Assembly (NCBI GenBank): GCA_001566295.1
Contig: KQ964248.1
Coordinates: forward strand, 1,240,001 to 1,304,000
Reading direction: 5' to 3'
DNA: 64,000 nt
Source: Microdochium bolleyi
Taxonomy: Eukaryota > Ascomycota > Sordariomycetes > Xylariales > Microdochiaceae
Position numbers and translations under genes: made by a program. Below, piece by piece: positions 34,673 through 45,350 of the stretch (within the stretch, counting starts at the first letter, position 1; every line of letters starts with the position of its first letter). The notes beneath the pieces were generated by a model. The model ran no database searches. It saw only the letters and a program-made list of their open reading frames with translations, and was not told where the DNA came from.

Positions 34673-35657
34673 GGTGGTGGTGGTGGTGACGGGTGAGGTC
34701 GGGGGCAAGGCAACGAGGGAGACAGGACAAATGACAAAGGACAAGAACAAGAACAATGACAACACCGAGACTCAACGACTGGTGACTGGGCAGAGTCCGC
34801 AACCGTTGCAGGGCGAGATGGTCCGGACAAGGCAGCTCGAGGAGTGGGATCGGCAGGAGTTCTTATACCTACGAGTGTGTATGTCGAGCAGGCCGGCCCC
34901 GTGCGTGGCCGGAAGAGGCTCTACCGGAGACAATCAACAGAGGATGGTGAGCACGCCATGGCCGAGGATGTGTGTTGCCATCGGCTGGAGACCCGAACGG
35001 GGGGAAGTAGCGTCGCCTCGCGCTCGATCTCGGCAGGCGATCCCTGAGCCAGAGGGTCCGAGGGAAGTTAGGGAACAGGCGCGGCTGGGTTTTTCGTGCT
35101 GGGGAGGGCGGCCCCGAGTCGCGCGTGGTCCACCCCCGCATTGATCTGGATGGTTTCTCCAACTTTGGCGGCGAGAGCTAGGCCCGGAGCAGGCTGGCTG
35201 GTCGCCGGCGCGGAGAATATCTCGGAGTCGGGTCTCGTGCCTCATAACGGGGTCCGATGGCGCCTTTGCCCGTCCCAGCTCCCCATTCGACAGCACAATA
35301 AATAGGTCCCAGCCGTCACAGCACCGGCTCCGCTGCGTCAACGCCGTCCAGGGCAGCAAGCAGCTCCCCGTCTGTCTAGCCTTCTTGTAAGACACCCACC
35401 AGCCTGGTAAGCAAGCACATCATCGTACGCCGTACTGCTCAAGCCCTGGGCCCCGGGCCGAGAGATTGCAGGCCAAGCAGGCGTGGATCCTTCAGCACTT
35501 GCCTCACCCGGCCCAGACGTGCGCTTCTGGACTGTGCCCGGAGCTCGTCATCATACCCCTGCCCTCTACCCTACGCGGACCCTACCTGTCACCAACACAG
35601 CTCCTTGTCACAAGCTGACCTGCCGATCCAGACTCCCTCCTCTTTCCGCATCCAGCC
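34673..35657. other. Bidirectional promoter region, transporter / dioxygenase
   Basis: The 985-bp shared spacer is GC-rich with no supported gene. I saw no perfect palindrome that could be named as a known sulfur- or nitrogen-regulator site. Confidence 0.5.
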
Positions 35658-36838
35658 ATGCCTTCTGTTGCAACCACTCTTGTTGGCGGCCACGAAGAGT
35701 CGAGGCCTTCCATCTCGAAGCCCCTCGTCTACTCGGGCTCGCTCGACAAGTTTGAGCAGAACGACCTCACCCCCTGCATTGGCCGTGAGTACTATGGCCT
35801 GCAGATCCGCGACCTGCTCGCCTGGGACGACGTCGCTGTCCGCGACCTCGCTGCCACCATCTCCCAGCGCGGTGTCGTCTTCCTGCGTGACCAGGATGTT
35901 ACCCCTACCGAGATGAAGGACTTCATCGTCCGCCTCTCCACCCTCGCCGGCTGCCCCTCGTCCTCGGGCCTCCACGTCCACCCGCTCACTGAGGAGGGCA
36001 GCGAGCTCGGCGACCAGATCTCGGTCATCTCGAGCGAGAAGCAGAAGAAGGGCGGCGGCCTCACCCACCAGCTCAGTGATGTCTCACGTTTCGCCAGCAC
36101 GGGCTGGCACAGCGATATCACCTTTGAGAAGGTGCCCTCGGACTATGCCATGCTCAAGATCCACACCCTGCCTGCCACTGGCGGTGATACCGTGAGTCCC
36201 GTGCCCTTTGTTGTTCGAGGCAGCAACAAGTACTGATCCTGCCTGGGTGTAGCTGTGGGCCTCGGGCTACGAGATCTACGACCGGCTCTCTGAGCCCTTG
36301 AGGAAGTTCCTGGAGGGCCTGACGGCCACCCACGACGCAAACTTCTTCCATGACGAGGCCGAGAGGCTCGGCAACCCTCTGCGCAAGGGCGTCCGCGGGT
36401 CGCCTCTGAACCAAGGATCTGACCTCAAGACAACACACCCGGTGGTACGGACAAACCCGGTGACGGGCTGGAAGTCTGTGTACATCAACAAGGGCTTCAC
36501 CAAGCGCATCAACGGCGTGACCAAGGACGAGTCTGATATGCTGCTCGCGTACCTGTTCAACCTGGTGACGCAAAACCACGACGCGCAGGTGCGCTTCAAG
36601 TGGCGCAAGAACGACGCGGCCATCTGGGACAACCGGTCGACGCTGCACTGCGCGACCTATGGTACGTATAGCACCTTGGCAACCGCTCGACCGAGGGCCG
36701 AAGAGACTTGCTGACGCTGTGGCTGACTTTGTGGTAGATTACGACGCCGCTCGGGCCGGAGACCGTGTGGCGAGTCTTGGAGAGGCGCCCTACCTCGACC
36801 TGGAGAGCTGCTCGCGGCGTGAGGCACTGTCCCAGTAA
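35658..36838 (+). CDS. TauD/TfdA-family Fe(II)/2-oxoglutarate dioxygenase
   Basis: Three exons (35658-36191, 36253-36661, 36738-36838) give 347 residues; joins are GGDT-LWASGY and CATY-D-YDAARAG. Iron ligands are H151 and D153 in GWHSDITFE and H310 in WDNRSTLHCATY; the arginine-bearing segment after it (DYDAARAGDRV) matches the 2-oxoglutarate-binding end. Fungal members (yeast JLP1) convert sulfonates such as taurine to an aldehyde and sulfite for sulfur supply, but other members use herbicide-like or alpha-keto substrates. The conserved FINKGFT-type stretch (VYINKGFTKRINGV) supports the taurine/sulfonate branch. No targeting signal is visible, so it is probably cytosolic. It is divergent from the Dal5-type transporter, which may import its substrate. 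Confidence 0.92.
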
Positions 36839-37371
36839 GGGATTATCGTGCTGTGACGAGATAGAAAACAAATAATGACAAGAGACACAAGACACGCATG
36901 AACGAGCCTCGGAGCAGAGAGAGTGTGGCCGTGTTTTGCCTTTGTGAAACAGACGCGGATGCGGGCGGCAGTGGGGCATCTGAAGGATGACAATGACAGG
37001 AGCCACAGGACGTGGCACCTGCCTAGTGCTGGCCGTGGACGTGGTGATCGAATCATCCCTAAGGGGTGGTGAGGGCGCTGGCGAGCGGCAGCGGTCCCGA
37101 AGGGGAAGGAGAATCGGGAAGCCATGTGGCCCAAGGGGGCACTAAGCCGCCGCGGACGGGGGTTCCAGGGGTCCTTCTATGGGAACAAGCCGATTCCAGA
37201 CAGAGGCCGCCGGGGGCGCCGTTCCGCTAGAGGCCGTGCTAGAGCGCAATGCCGCTAGTGGGATCGAGTTAAAATCACTAGACTGCCTGGAAAGGCACCC
37301 GAGGGCACCGGAAGGCACGCTCTTGCGCGCAGCCACGTGCTGGCCCTCGGCGCGGACACCACTACCGCAGC

Positions 37372-37449
37372 CTGCTGCTGCTGCTCACCGTCGCTGTTGC
37401 TGTTGCTGCTGCTGTCGCTGCTGCTGTTGCTGCTGCTGCTCGTGCTGCA
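37372..37449. repeat. Imperfect CTG/TTG trinucleotide tract
   Basis: A 78-bp stretch of mostly CTG, with GTTG and CGT interruptions. It lies about 390 bp upstream of the Zn2Cys6 ATG at 37837, probably in the promoter or 5' UTR. Confidence 0.85.
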
Positions 37450-37740
37450 CTGCCCCCAAACTCTAATTCCCTGGGGCAACTTTCTCCTCGCTCTTTTTTC
37501 CCTCCTCCTTCTCCTCCTCCCACCTGCATTCCTCCCGTGTGCCGTCCCCGCCGAGCCGCTGCCCGTTGTTTGCCGGTGCTGCCTGCCTGCCTGCCTGCCG
37601 CGACCAACTGCTTGCTGCCACCACCGCCGCTGCACGCAACCACAGCGTTGCATCCCCCATCTCCAGTCCCCCGGCGACCTCCCGGCCGCGGCACGGCTCG
37701 GCGCCCGGCCTCAGCCGCACGTAGGCCCCTCTTATCGCCG

Positions 37741-37768
37741 CCCTCCGCCCTCCGCCCTCCGCCCTCCT
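37741..37768. repeat. CCCTCCG heptanucleotide tandem repeat
   Basis: Three perfect CCCTCCG units plus one CCCTCCT unit, 69 bp before the ATG of the second Zn2Cys6 regulator, within its presumed leader. Confidence 0.85.
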
Positions 37769-37836
37769 GCCCGGGCGTCCCCGGCGTCCCCGCCCCGGCC
37801 GGGCTCCCGCGTGCGCGCCCTCCTCTGCTCCCCAGC

Positions 37837-39648
37837 ATGCCCGAGCCCGAGCCCGAGCCCAAGCCCTCGCGCGGCAAGCTCGTCCGCCGCGCCTGCGACG
37901 CCTGCAAAATCCGCAAGATCAAGTGCTCTGAGACGCCCCCGTGCACCGCCTGCATCGCCTCCGGCATCGACTGTACCTTCCACGAGCGCCAGGGCACCCG
38001 TGGACCCCGCAACCTCCGCGTCAAGACCCGGCTGCGCATCGCCCAAACGCAGCGTCAGTCCCAGGGCTGCCAGAACGGCCTCGACCACCCCGGCGGCTCG
38101 ACTCCCTCCATCGACGCCGCCTCTGCCGCCGGCTTCAGCGATGATAGTGCCAGCCTCGGCGACCCTCCCGCTGCGCCTTCGCTCGCCCCGTCCCTCCAGT
38201 CCCGTGTCCCCGACCTCATCCACTTCGTCCATCTCTACGAGCAGCGCCTCTACCCCGTCTGGCCCATCATCGACACCGCAGCCCTCGTCCACGAGCTCAG
38301 CGCCCCAGAGCCATGCGATCCACGCACGCTGCTGCTCGCCGACGCCATCCGCCTCGGTGCCATCGCCCAGCTTCGCCTACCCGACTCGCCCTCCTCGCCG
38401 TTCCCCGACACTCACGACGGCTGCGCCGACCTGACTGCCCTCCGCACCTCCTTCTTCCGCCACGTCTTCTATGAAAACCTCGAGCCCGGCGGTCCCAAGT
38501 CGCTGATACACCTCCGCGAGGCCTTGACCATTGCTCAGATTCTGCGCCTAGATCGCGAGTCTTCATATACAACTCTGCCTGAGGCCGAGCAGCAGATGCG
38601 GAGGAGGATCGTGTGGCTACTTTTCGTCACCGAGCGTGGTGTGGCCATGCTCTACGAGCTGCCCGTGGTCCTGCGACCAAACACCTTCTTGCCTGCGCCC
38701 CATGGCGAGGTCCTCACATCCTTCCTCAAGCTCGTCAATCTCTTCTGGTCGTTTCAAGCGTCTGGCATCTTCGACACTGGTATCCTCCAGTCGGACGCCG
38801 ACGTCCCTACGGTCTCGGCTGCTCGCGACAGCCTCGAGCTACTTCAGGCCAGCCTTTCGCAGATGCCAATCGACACGGCTACCAGCAACGACGTCCAGCG
38901 CGCCGATCTTTTCGTCACGGGCCAGTGGATGCGGGCCGTGCTCTGGAGGGCCGCCTCCCGCATCGGCATGGCTAGCAGCACCATCACGGACCCCATCCGC
39001 ATCGCTCGCGAGCTCTTGTCCTTTGTGGCTCAGGTGCCCCAGGCTGCCATTGACGCGCACGGCGCTGCCATTGAGTTCAAGACTTTCGAGATTGCCTCGG
39101 CCGTCATTGATGCCATGGCGCATCGCAGCGCGGTCCCGCTCGTGTCCCTGGACGAGCCCGAACAGGTCTTGCAGGGTCTGCAGAGGATGCTGTCATCCTC
39201 GCGGGGTGGCAACCGGGCTCTGCTGGCCTCCTTATGGCTCAAGATGGCCACACTGCAGCGAGCTGGTATTCCCACCCCGCTGACGTTCTCGCCGCTGCAG
39301 CGCATTGAAGAACTCGTCGACGACGGCGGCAGCAACCACATGTCGTCCTCGCCCAACAACCAGTCCGGCCTCATACCTGGCCAAGCCTCAGCCTGGGCAG
39401 ACCTGGAGGACCTACTCCAGAATGGCATGCTCGGGAGGATATCCGGCATCTCCACCCCCCGGGACCGCATGGGGGACTCGTCTGCCGGGCAGAACATGTC
39501 TTGGCCACCTTTTGATGCCAGTGCACCATTCCGCACGCCATCACCCATCACCAGAATGATTCTTGACCAGCTGCAGACGGTCACCACGACAGAAGACATG
39601 TCACCGTTGTCGGCAATGCCGTGGGGCGGACTTAGCCCCGGACCCTGA
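37837..39648 (+). CDS. Zn2Cys6 transcription factor with fungal-specific middle domain
   Basis: An intronless frame of 603 residues from ATG 37837 (MPEPEPEPEPKP, encoded by a GAGCCC repeat). The zinc cluster is CDACKIRKIKC...CTAC...DCTF at about residues 21-48. A Fungal_trans-like region follows, with LIHFVHLYEQRLYPVWPIID, ALTIAQILRLDRESSYTTLP, and RRRIVWLLFVTERGVAMLYE leading into LPVVLRPNTFLP. The last stretches align by eye with the gene at 25178 (YWLLFVAERAYALKY, RPVSLPASIHLP). Both therefore belong to the same regulator class, as in sugar-responsive activators. The C-terminal 100 residues are Ser/Pro-rich. It should be nuclear and DNA-binding; the targets are unknown. The longer frame starting upstream at 37537 is rejected as repeat-derived. 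Confidence 0.9.
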   Translation: MPEPEPEPKPSRGKLVRRACDACKIRKIKCSETPPCTACIASGIDCTFHERQGTRGPRNLRVKTRLRIAQTQRQSQGCQNGLDHPGGSTPSIDAASAAGFSDDSASLGDPPAAPSLAPSLQSRVPDLIHFVHLYEQRLYPVWPIIDTAALVHELSAPEPCDPRTLLLADAIRLGAIAQLRLPDSPSSPFPDTHDGCADLTALRTSFFRHVFYENLEPGGPKSLIHLREALTIAQILRLDRESSYTTLPEAEQQMRRRIVWLLFVTERGVAMLYELPVVLRPNTFLPAPHGEVLTSFLKLVNLFWSFQASGIFDTGILQSDADVPTVSAARDSLELLQASLSQMPIDTATSNDVQRADLFVTGQWMRAVLWRAASRIGMASSTITDPIRIARELLSFVAQVPQAAIDAHGAAIEFKTFEIASAVIDAMAHRSAVPLVSLDEPEQVLQGLQRMLSSSRGGNRALLASLWLKMATLQRAGIPTPLTFSPLQRIEELVDDGGSNHMSSSPNNQSGLIPGQASAWADLEDLLQNGMLGRISGISTPRDRMGDSSAGQNMSWPPFDASAPFRTPSPITRMILDQLQTVTTTEDMSPLSAMPWGGLSPGP

Positions 39649-40254
39649 GAGTTGCTTGAGCAACAGCGTGGGAGTGCAACTTTTGCCGCAAAACAGTTTC
39701 AGCCTGCAGATTGAATCAAGCCCATGCCCAAACCCCGCGTTCCAGACGTGGAGCACAACACGCAGTCATCTCGGGGAAACCCATTTCCACAGACCGGCAG
39801 ACCTGCGCAGACCAGACCTTGCGGATGGGAAAGGGGCGACCGAGTGGCTATTCCAATAGTCGCCCAGCGCAAGGCCGAGGCAGCCCATGACCAATCTCGA
39901 GCCAGCCCGACCTCGTCTGACTCTTGCTGCCGCACGCCGCCGAAAACCGAAGTGGGGATGGCTACTCCGCACGATTTGGGGAGTCCTTCCCCGACGCCCA
40001 CGACCGAGAGTTTCTCCGGTACAATCTCCACATCCCGCCCCAGAACCCCATCGCTGCACCCCTCACTCACCCTGGATCTCCATGTGCTGAGGAACATCTT
40101 TTCTTTTCCTCTTCTCCTCCTTAGACAAGATCAACTCTCCCCACAACATCTCCCTCCCAGCCAAGCTCTCCTGTGATCATACTGTGTATCAGACTGGTTG
40201 TCGGACGTAATCCACATCACCGTCCCATACTTCACACGCACCACAACCAGCAAG
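39649..40254. other. Intergenic region upstream of aldo-keto reductase
   Basis: 606 bp with no supported gene. The last 150 bp are C/T/A-rich and look like a leader ending in ACCAGCAAGATGG. Confidence 0.5.
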
Positions 40255-41462
40255 ATGGCCTGGGAAGAACCCCGCAAGACCGGCATGCTCTACCGGAGGT
40301 TGGGCAAATCCGGCCTCCATGTCTCCGCGATTGGTCTTGGAGGCTGGCTGACCTTCGGGGGTCATGTCGAGGACGAGAAGACCTTTGAGTGCATGAAGCA
40401 GGCGTATGATCTTGGTGTCAACTTCTTCGACACGGCTGAGAATTACACGGCGGGCAAATCTGAGATCATCATGGGAAAGGCGATCAAGAAGTACGGCTGG
40501 AAGCGCAGTGACCTGGTCATCACCACAAAGGTACGTTTAGCAGCCGGGTGACCCCGACTACCTCCTTCTTCCGGCGGGAAGCCTAACTCGTTGGCGTTTA
40601 CGCAGCTCAACTGGGGTGCCCACAACGGAGAGATCCTGGTCAACAACCACGGCCTATCGCGCAAGCACATCATCGAAGGACTCGAGGCATCTCTGGAGCG
40701 TCTGGACCTCAAGTATGTCGACGTCGTCTACGCCCATCGGCCAGACCGGCTCACTCCTATGGAGGAGACTGTGCGCGCCTTCAACTACGTGATCGAGCAG
40801 GGCAAGGCCCTGTACTGGGGAACGTCAGAGTGGAGTGCGGACGAGATTGCCGAAGCCGTCGGCATTGCCAGGGACCTGCGCATGATCGCTCCCATTGTGG
40901 AGCAGCCATTCTGTAAGTCTAGGCCATCCTCGCCCTAAACCATGACACAATCCCGATGGATACATTCAGCTAACGACCGCTACCGGCAGACAATATCCTG
41001 ACCCGTGACCGGGTCGAAGGCCAGTTCCAGCGCCTGTACTCGCGCTATGGTCTCGGCCTCACCACCTTCAGCCCTCAGTTCTTCGGTATGCTCAGCGGCA
41101 AGTACAACGACGCTCTTGACGCCCCGCCGGAGGACTCGCGCTTCTCAGTAAGCAAGGATGGCTTCGCTGAGTCGATGCGCAAGACATATGGTGACGACTC
41201 GTGGAAGTCCAACATCGAGAAGGTCAAGAAGCTCAAGACCGTATCGGACCGCCTGGGCATCACCCAAAGCCAGCTCGCGGTGGCCTGGTGCCTCAAGAAC
41301 CCTAACGTCTCCACCGTTATCACAGGTGCCAGCCGGCCCTCGCAGATCGTGGAGAACGTCAAGTCTCTTGAGGTGCTCGACAAGCTTACCCCCGAGATCA
41401 TGGACGAGATCGACGAGATCACTGGTGTCAAGATCAAGCTCGACCCCGCTAGGCAGTCTTGA
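40255..41462 (+). CDS. Aldo-keto reductase, Kv-channel beta-subunit type (AKR6-like)
   Basis: Three exons (40255-40530, 40606-40912, 40990-41462) give 351 residues; joins are VITTK-LNWGAHNG and QPF-Y-NILTRDRVE. The AKR tetrad is intact: D59 and Y64 in FFDTAENYTAGKSE, K92 in ITTK, H136 in VVYAHRPD. NADPH-binding pieces include WGTSEWSADEI and the C-terminal GITQSQLAVAWCLKNPNV with TVITGASRPSQIVENVKSLE. The early RRLGKSGLHVSAIGLGGW and the overall length match the voltage-gated potassium channel beta group, whose fungal members are soluble NADPH-dependent carbonyl reductases of uncertain substrate. This is the last well-supported gene before the AT-rich desert. Confidence 0.95.
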
Positions 41463-43660
41463 GCAGCGTTCTCGTACAAGAAATGGGATAAAGAGGTTAT
41501 AGACAAATAGCGTAATTCGATTCTGGAGCCAAACGTCGTAGACGAGTCCTTTGCTTATCCTGCGACCCGTTACTGTCTAGTGCTGGGGATCTGCATGAAA
41601 GTCCACGACCCTGTAAAGGTTTGAGGATGGCAATCCAAGAGCCCACGGATCGTCTCTACCATAAACAATGTCTCCATGGCGAAACCTTGTTACTGGAATC
41701 TGGGAGAGCTGAAGGCTGGTTCTCGGTCCAGCGCCACCACCTCCACATCTCTACAGCGATACCAATACTTATGGAACTCCAACTATGAGAATAAGTCTTC
41801 CCAACGTGGACATCTTTTGTAGTCGTCCGCCGGAAAATATGATGCTGCCCTCAGCTGTGCGCCTTGAAGATCTGCACTGCCTTATACAGCGCACGCGAGT
41901 TGGTGGCTTCCTGAGCGCAAGCCTGGTGAGTAGCTCTGTGCTTCCAACTTCGCGGTCAAGCGCCGCGCTGACCCCGTCTTCGATCATTCACACAATACCC
42001 CACGTCCTCAGAATTGTTGGCCCCGTTTCTTCCGCTGTAGAGCTCTTGTACTCGGGCAATCCCACTCTATTCCAATAGTGTATTTTAAGGCTGTCGGTAG
42101 ACTCTTTGCGTGAGGTATTTGGTGCTTGAGCTCCTTCGCTGTGAACGCAGCTGGTGGACTTCTGGAATCATTGTTCCCATCGTGGGACCTGCCTGTATCA
42201 TCGAGAAAATACACCATCTTTGTTAGTCGCCCAGCCACTTTTGTGTCTCCTGGCTCTGCACTTGATTGTCCCATGACCTGAATCTGATACTGTAAGTCGC
42301 CTGTCAAACCAAGTCTAGCTGTGCTGTCCGTCTACTTGCCCATCCTCGAGCTCAGACAGGTGGTTTGTTGATCTTGCCGTCGCGGGGAATGACAAGAAAA
42401 TACAATTTGATCGTCGCTTATTTTATGCTCAGTTAGCAAGCGATTAGTTTCAGGTATATACTTGACAATGTGTTCCCTATGTGTATGTCATCCCCGTCAT
42501 TTTCGTACTAGCTGGCCATGATCGCATCTGATAGCTTGGCGATTTCACCTGACATGGTAGACGGTTAAGCTCACGTATACAATATTCCATGGTGTCTCAT
42601 GGCGTTTCCGGGGGTATAGTGATATCTCGTGCGATAGCAGCGAACTTGGGATCAGCAGGTGGCGGTCTATCCCAGGCAACGCCCATGACCACTATGATGG
42701 CTTTCGCCAATGCTCTCTTCGTGTATCTCGATTTCCACATGTTCCGTGTGCTTGATACGGCGATGTAACCAGTGCCGCCATAGTATCCCTGTGTGAACAG
42801 GTCGCCTCGGACCAGAGTCGTCAGAACCATCCCCTTATCCGTTTCTTGATCTCTCGCCCTTATCGCGAGTCTCCGGTGTGTCTCGCCACAGCTTGCTGTT
42901 TGCCGCCGTTGCCTGCTCCCGTAGTCAGAACTTTCCGACGTCCTGTCAGGGCTTAGAGGGCACGACTCGTGACGCAAGGTGGTTGTCCCATTGAGCCACG
43001 CGACAATCGCTACCAAAGGTGATGTGACAATTTAGATGTCATCGCCTTCGGTTGTTTGCGGCAGATGAAAACATCGCGACAGTTGTGTCTGCTTCGTCTG
43101 GCGGATGCATGCAGTTGTGCTCTAAAGAGAGCGCTTTAAATGTGATTCAACGAAACGCGATGCGATAATGCCAGACACCTGACATCCCCTCACGGAGCCC
43201 CAGCATCCGTTCGAAGGCATGAGTGATTGTGCTTGGCATTATCTGACCTACATCCACCTGGATGAGTCGTCGAAGCAGACAAGATAACGGGTTTTACCGC
43301 GTACTCGAACAAAGACATGTGCTGTTGTTGACAGCGGTGAAAGGCACGATCTCGTGCGCCAGAGAAGTCCATGAGTTCTCATGATAGAAATCATTTTCTC
43401 AGACATAGCCGAAGGTACTGCCGTGTTCTCGAGTAACTGTCCAGTATACTTGTGAGAGCAGCCTCCCGCCCCGCACTCGAAGCGCTGCGCTCGTCATATG
43501 GCGGTTTAGAATGTCGATGGGCTGCAATCCAAGAACTGCGGAGACTGGTAGTTTCGTTGGGACTGTCGAAATGGTCCCAGGGAGGCTCAATATGTGGATT
43601 TGGAGGAGGCCACCAGTTAGTAAGCTCCTTGAGCAAGATCGACCATCAGAAACAGGGCTC
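41463..43660. other. Left shoulder of the gene desert
   Basis: 2.2 kb of intermediate base composition following the aldo-keto reductase. Apart from one doubtful ORF (42597-43016, -) I see no gene. Short ORFs overlap in many frames. It looks like formerly genic sequence losing its coding content. Confidence 0.45.
42597..43016 (-). CDS. Doubtful hypothetical ORF in decayed shoulder
   Basis: A 139-codon frame without an ATG at its first codon (TTG). Its C-terminal half (TQGYYGGTGYIAVSSTRN... then VAWDRPPPADPKFAA, ending ITIPPETP) has protein-like composition. The N-terminal half is basic and low quality. No domain recognised. It may be the tail of a broken gene. Confidence 0.25.
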   Translation of the reverse strand: MVAIVAWLNGTTTLRHESCPLSPDRTSESSDYGSRQRRQTASCGETHRRLAIRARDQETDKGMVLTTLVRGDLFTQGYYGGTGYIAVSSTRNMWKSRYTKRALAKAIIVVMGVAWDRPPPADPKFAAIARDITIPPETP

Positions 43661-44251
43661 TCAATGCCAAACAGGGCGGAGCTGAGAAATGGGGTTTTCT
43701 TTGATCAAGTGACATGGAACTCGAATGTCATAATCCCGCAGCGCTTGCATGACTTCCTGGGCATGATAATACAGCAAGTCATTACGTCGTAACTCCCAGC
43801 GCAGGATCCGCAGGTTGGGTCATGACTTCGCCGCGAGCCACTTGAGGCGCTGCGCCGCTCGGCCAGATTGGACCCACAACAGTCTACGCAGGTTACACAA
43901 TGACTTGCAGTTGCTCGGAGTGACAATATCAGGACGAGGAAAGCTGGAAGCAATGGCGTTGTTTCGATAGGCGCTGACCACTGCTAGAACTCCATCGCGG
44001 TACAGTTCCCAACAATAAGCTTTGCAATCGTTCCGTCCCTGTCATTGGCATGACTGGGGAACGACCTGAGTTTGTTGACCCATGCTGATCATCATCCTCG
44101 GCACCAAGAGTGAAACCAGCAGATGTTCAAAGCATTGCCGTGCCGCTAACGCAAAGTGTGTTGTTGACAACGCCACAGGTTCGATGTCCAGTAGCTTCGC
44201 ATTACATCTTGTGAGCTCCTCAACTTGGTAGGAAGGTCGAGAAGTATGGTT
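43661..44251 (-). pseudogene. Decayed reading frame with LRR/F-box-like motif, two internal stops
   Basis: Reading the minus strand in one frame from 44251 gives three protein-like segments of 69, 73 and 52 codons. They are separated only by TGA codons at 44044-44042 and 43822-43820, and end at TGA 43663-43661. Segment 1 includes SYQVEELTRCNAKLLDIEP and HFALAARQCFEHLLVSLLVP; segment 2 includes CWELYRDGVLAVVSAYRN and SLCNLRRLLWVQSGRAAQRL; segment 3 starts PNLRILRWELRRNDLLY. At the second stop the frame reads AAKS-stop-PNLRIL, where leucine-rich-repeat and F-box proteins usually have CPNLRxL, so a Cys codon (TGC) has probably become TGA. An intron could hide the first stop but would need a poor donor. 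The parent protein family is not identified. Confidence 0.5.
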
Positions 44252-45350
44252 TCACATAGCAGGTATAGTCTGTATGCTGCGGAGCCCAGCATTAGCCATG
44301 GCCTGATATTTGAAGTGTGGGAAAGAAGGTATTTCTTGCATGTTGACGGTGTGGTGGTAGGATATTGGAGCAGGCGCTGCAGCTCGTCGTGAGGCATGCA
44401 TAAATTTTCAAGAGTTGTTTCTGGGATGAGCAGTTCGAGGACTTCAACGGGATTGTCCTTCGATGCGTTATACCCCCCCAAGCAGCTCCCAGCGGTGTCC
44501 TGACGCCAGACTGGATCAATATTGGAGTCCATATTGCGTGAGAGAGCGCACATAACATACCTTCTTTTCCATATCCTGCACTGTCAAGAACATTTCGAAA
44601 GCGTGCGTCATCTGCCAGATGATAACTTTGGTCGCTTCGACACGGCACTCGTCTTGCGCACGCTAGAAGGTTGGTTGTTGGCGTTGCATCAGGTTATAAA
44701 TCCTCGCAGGAGCGTAACCCCTTCATTACGCGCACATCCAGCTGATGTAGTACTAAGAGCCAGTGATTCACATCCGACGGAGAATTTCTCTGATTGTCGA
44801 AGACCTTTGCAGCCTCTGTAATGCCAATGTGATGATAATCTAGCCACCCTCGCTCATTTCGTGGTTTGAGCAGTTAGTCTCCTCGCAAGGTGTCTAGCGG
44901 TAGAATCGTGAGACGGCAGATGATATTGAGCGATGGAGACGCCTCAGGAATCACCACGTTACGTGCTGATAGAGTGGACCGAGTTCTAGGAGGGTGAACG
45001 ACTGTCCCATTCGCCACCCGCAACTTTGTTGATTGCCATCTCGACAGCGATTTGAAGAACCTGAAACGGGCTGGGACGGAAGGAACGGATCTACGTTGGC
45101 TTTACGAACTTTTAAGCTATGATAGAATGGATGATGGCTGATACATCTTCCGCCAGGAGTGACAACCATTGCTCTTTCGGTCGCCTTCCTAGTGCCTTTG
45201 TCGTCGGTGCTGTCGACAATCACATGGATTCTACCATCCGAGACTTAGAATTCCAGTCGACTGCTACGTTCAACGGATGTAGAATTACGATTGATGCAGT
45301 CAATGATGGTTGATGCGTTCCGGAGTAACGCAAGCCTCAAAGCGAGCCGC
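44252..45350. other. Transition zone into the AT-rich block
   Basis: About 1.1 kb with falling GC content. A minus-strand frame (44553-44146) overlaps the pseudogene in another frame and contains DNPVEVLELLI, weakly reminiscent of an ankyrin helix. It may be part of the same decayed locus. No intact gene. Confidence 0.4.

Larger units (their letters stand above)
36839..37836. other. Intergenic region and repeat-rich 5' leader of second Zn2Cys6 gene
   Basis: About 1 kb. The right half is unusually rich in simple repeats: CTG/GCT (37372-37449), TGCC (37579-37599) and CCCTCCG (37741-37768). A CACGTG E-box is at 37334-37339. The open frames running through it into the regulator (from 37537 and 37337) consist of repeat-encoded residues and are not taken as coding. 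Confidence 0.5.

Noticed and set aside
33548..34696. 382-codon ORF on the plus strand
   Set aside because: It is the complementary shadow of the Dal5-type transporter; GC-biased third positions keep the opposite strand open. No domain and biased composition.
37337..38434. 365-codon ORF starting in the CTG repeat
   Set aside because: Leu/Cys/Ser/Pro-rich translation of repeats and of the Zn2Cys6 gene in a wrong frame.
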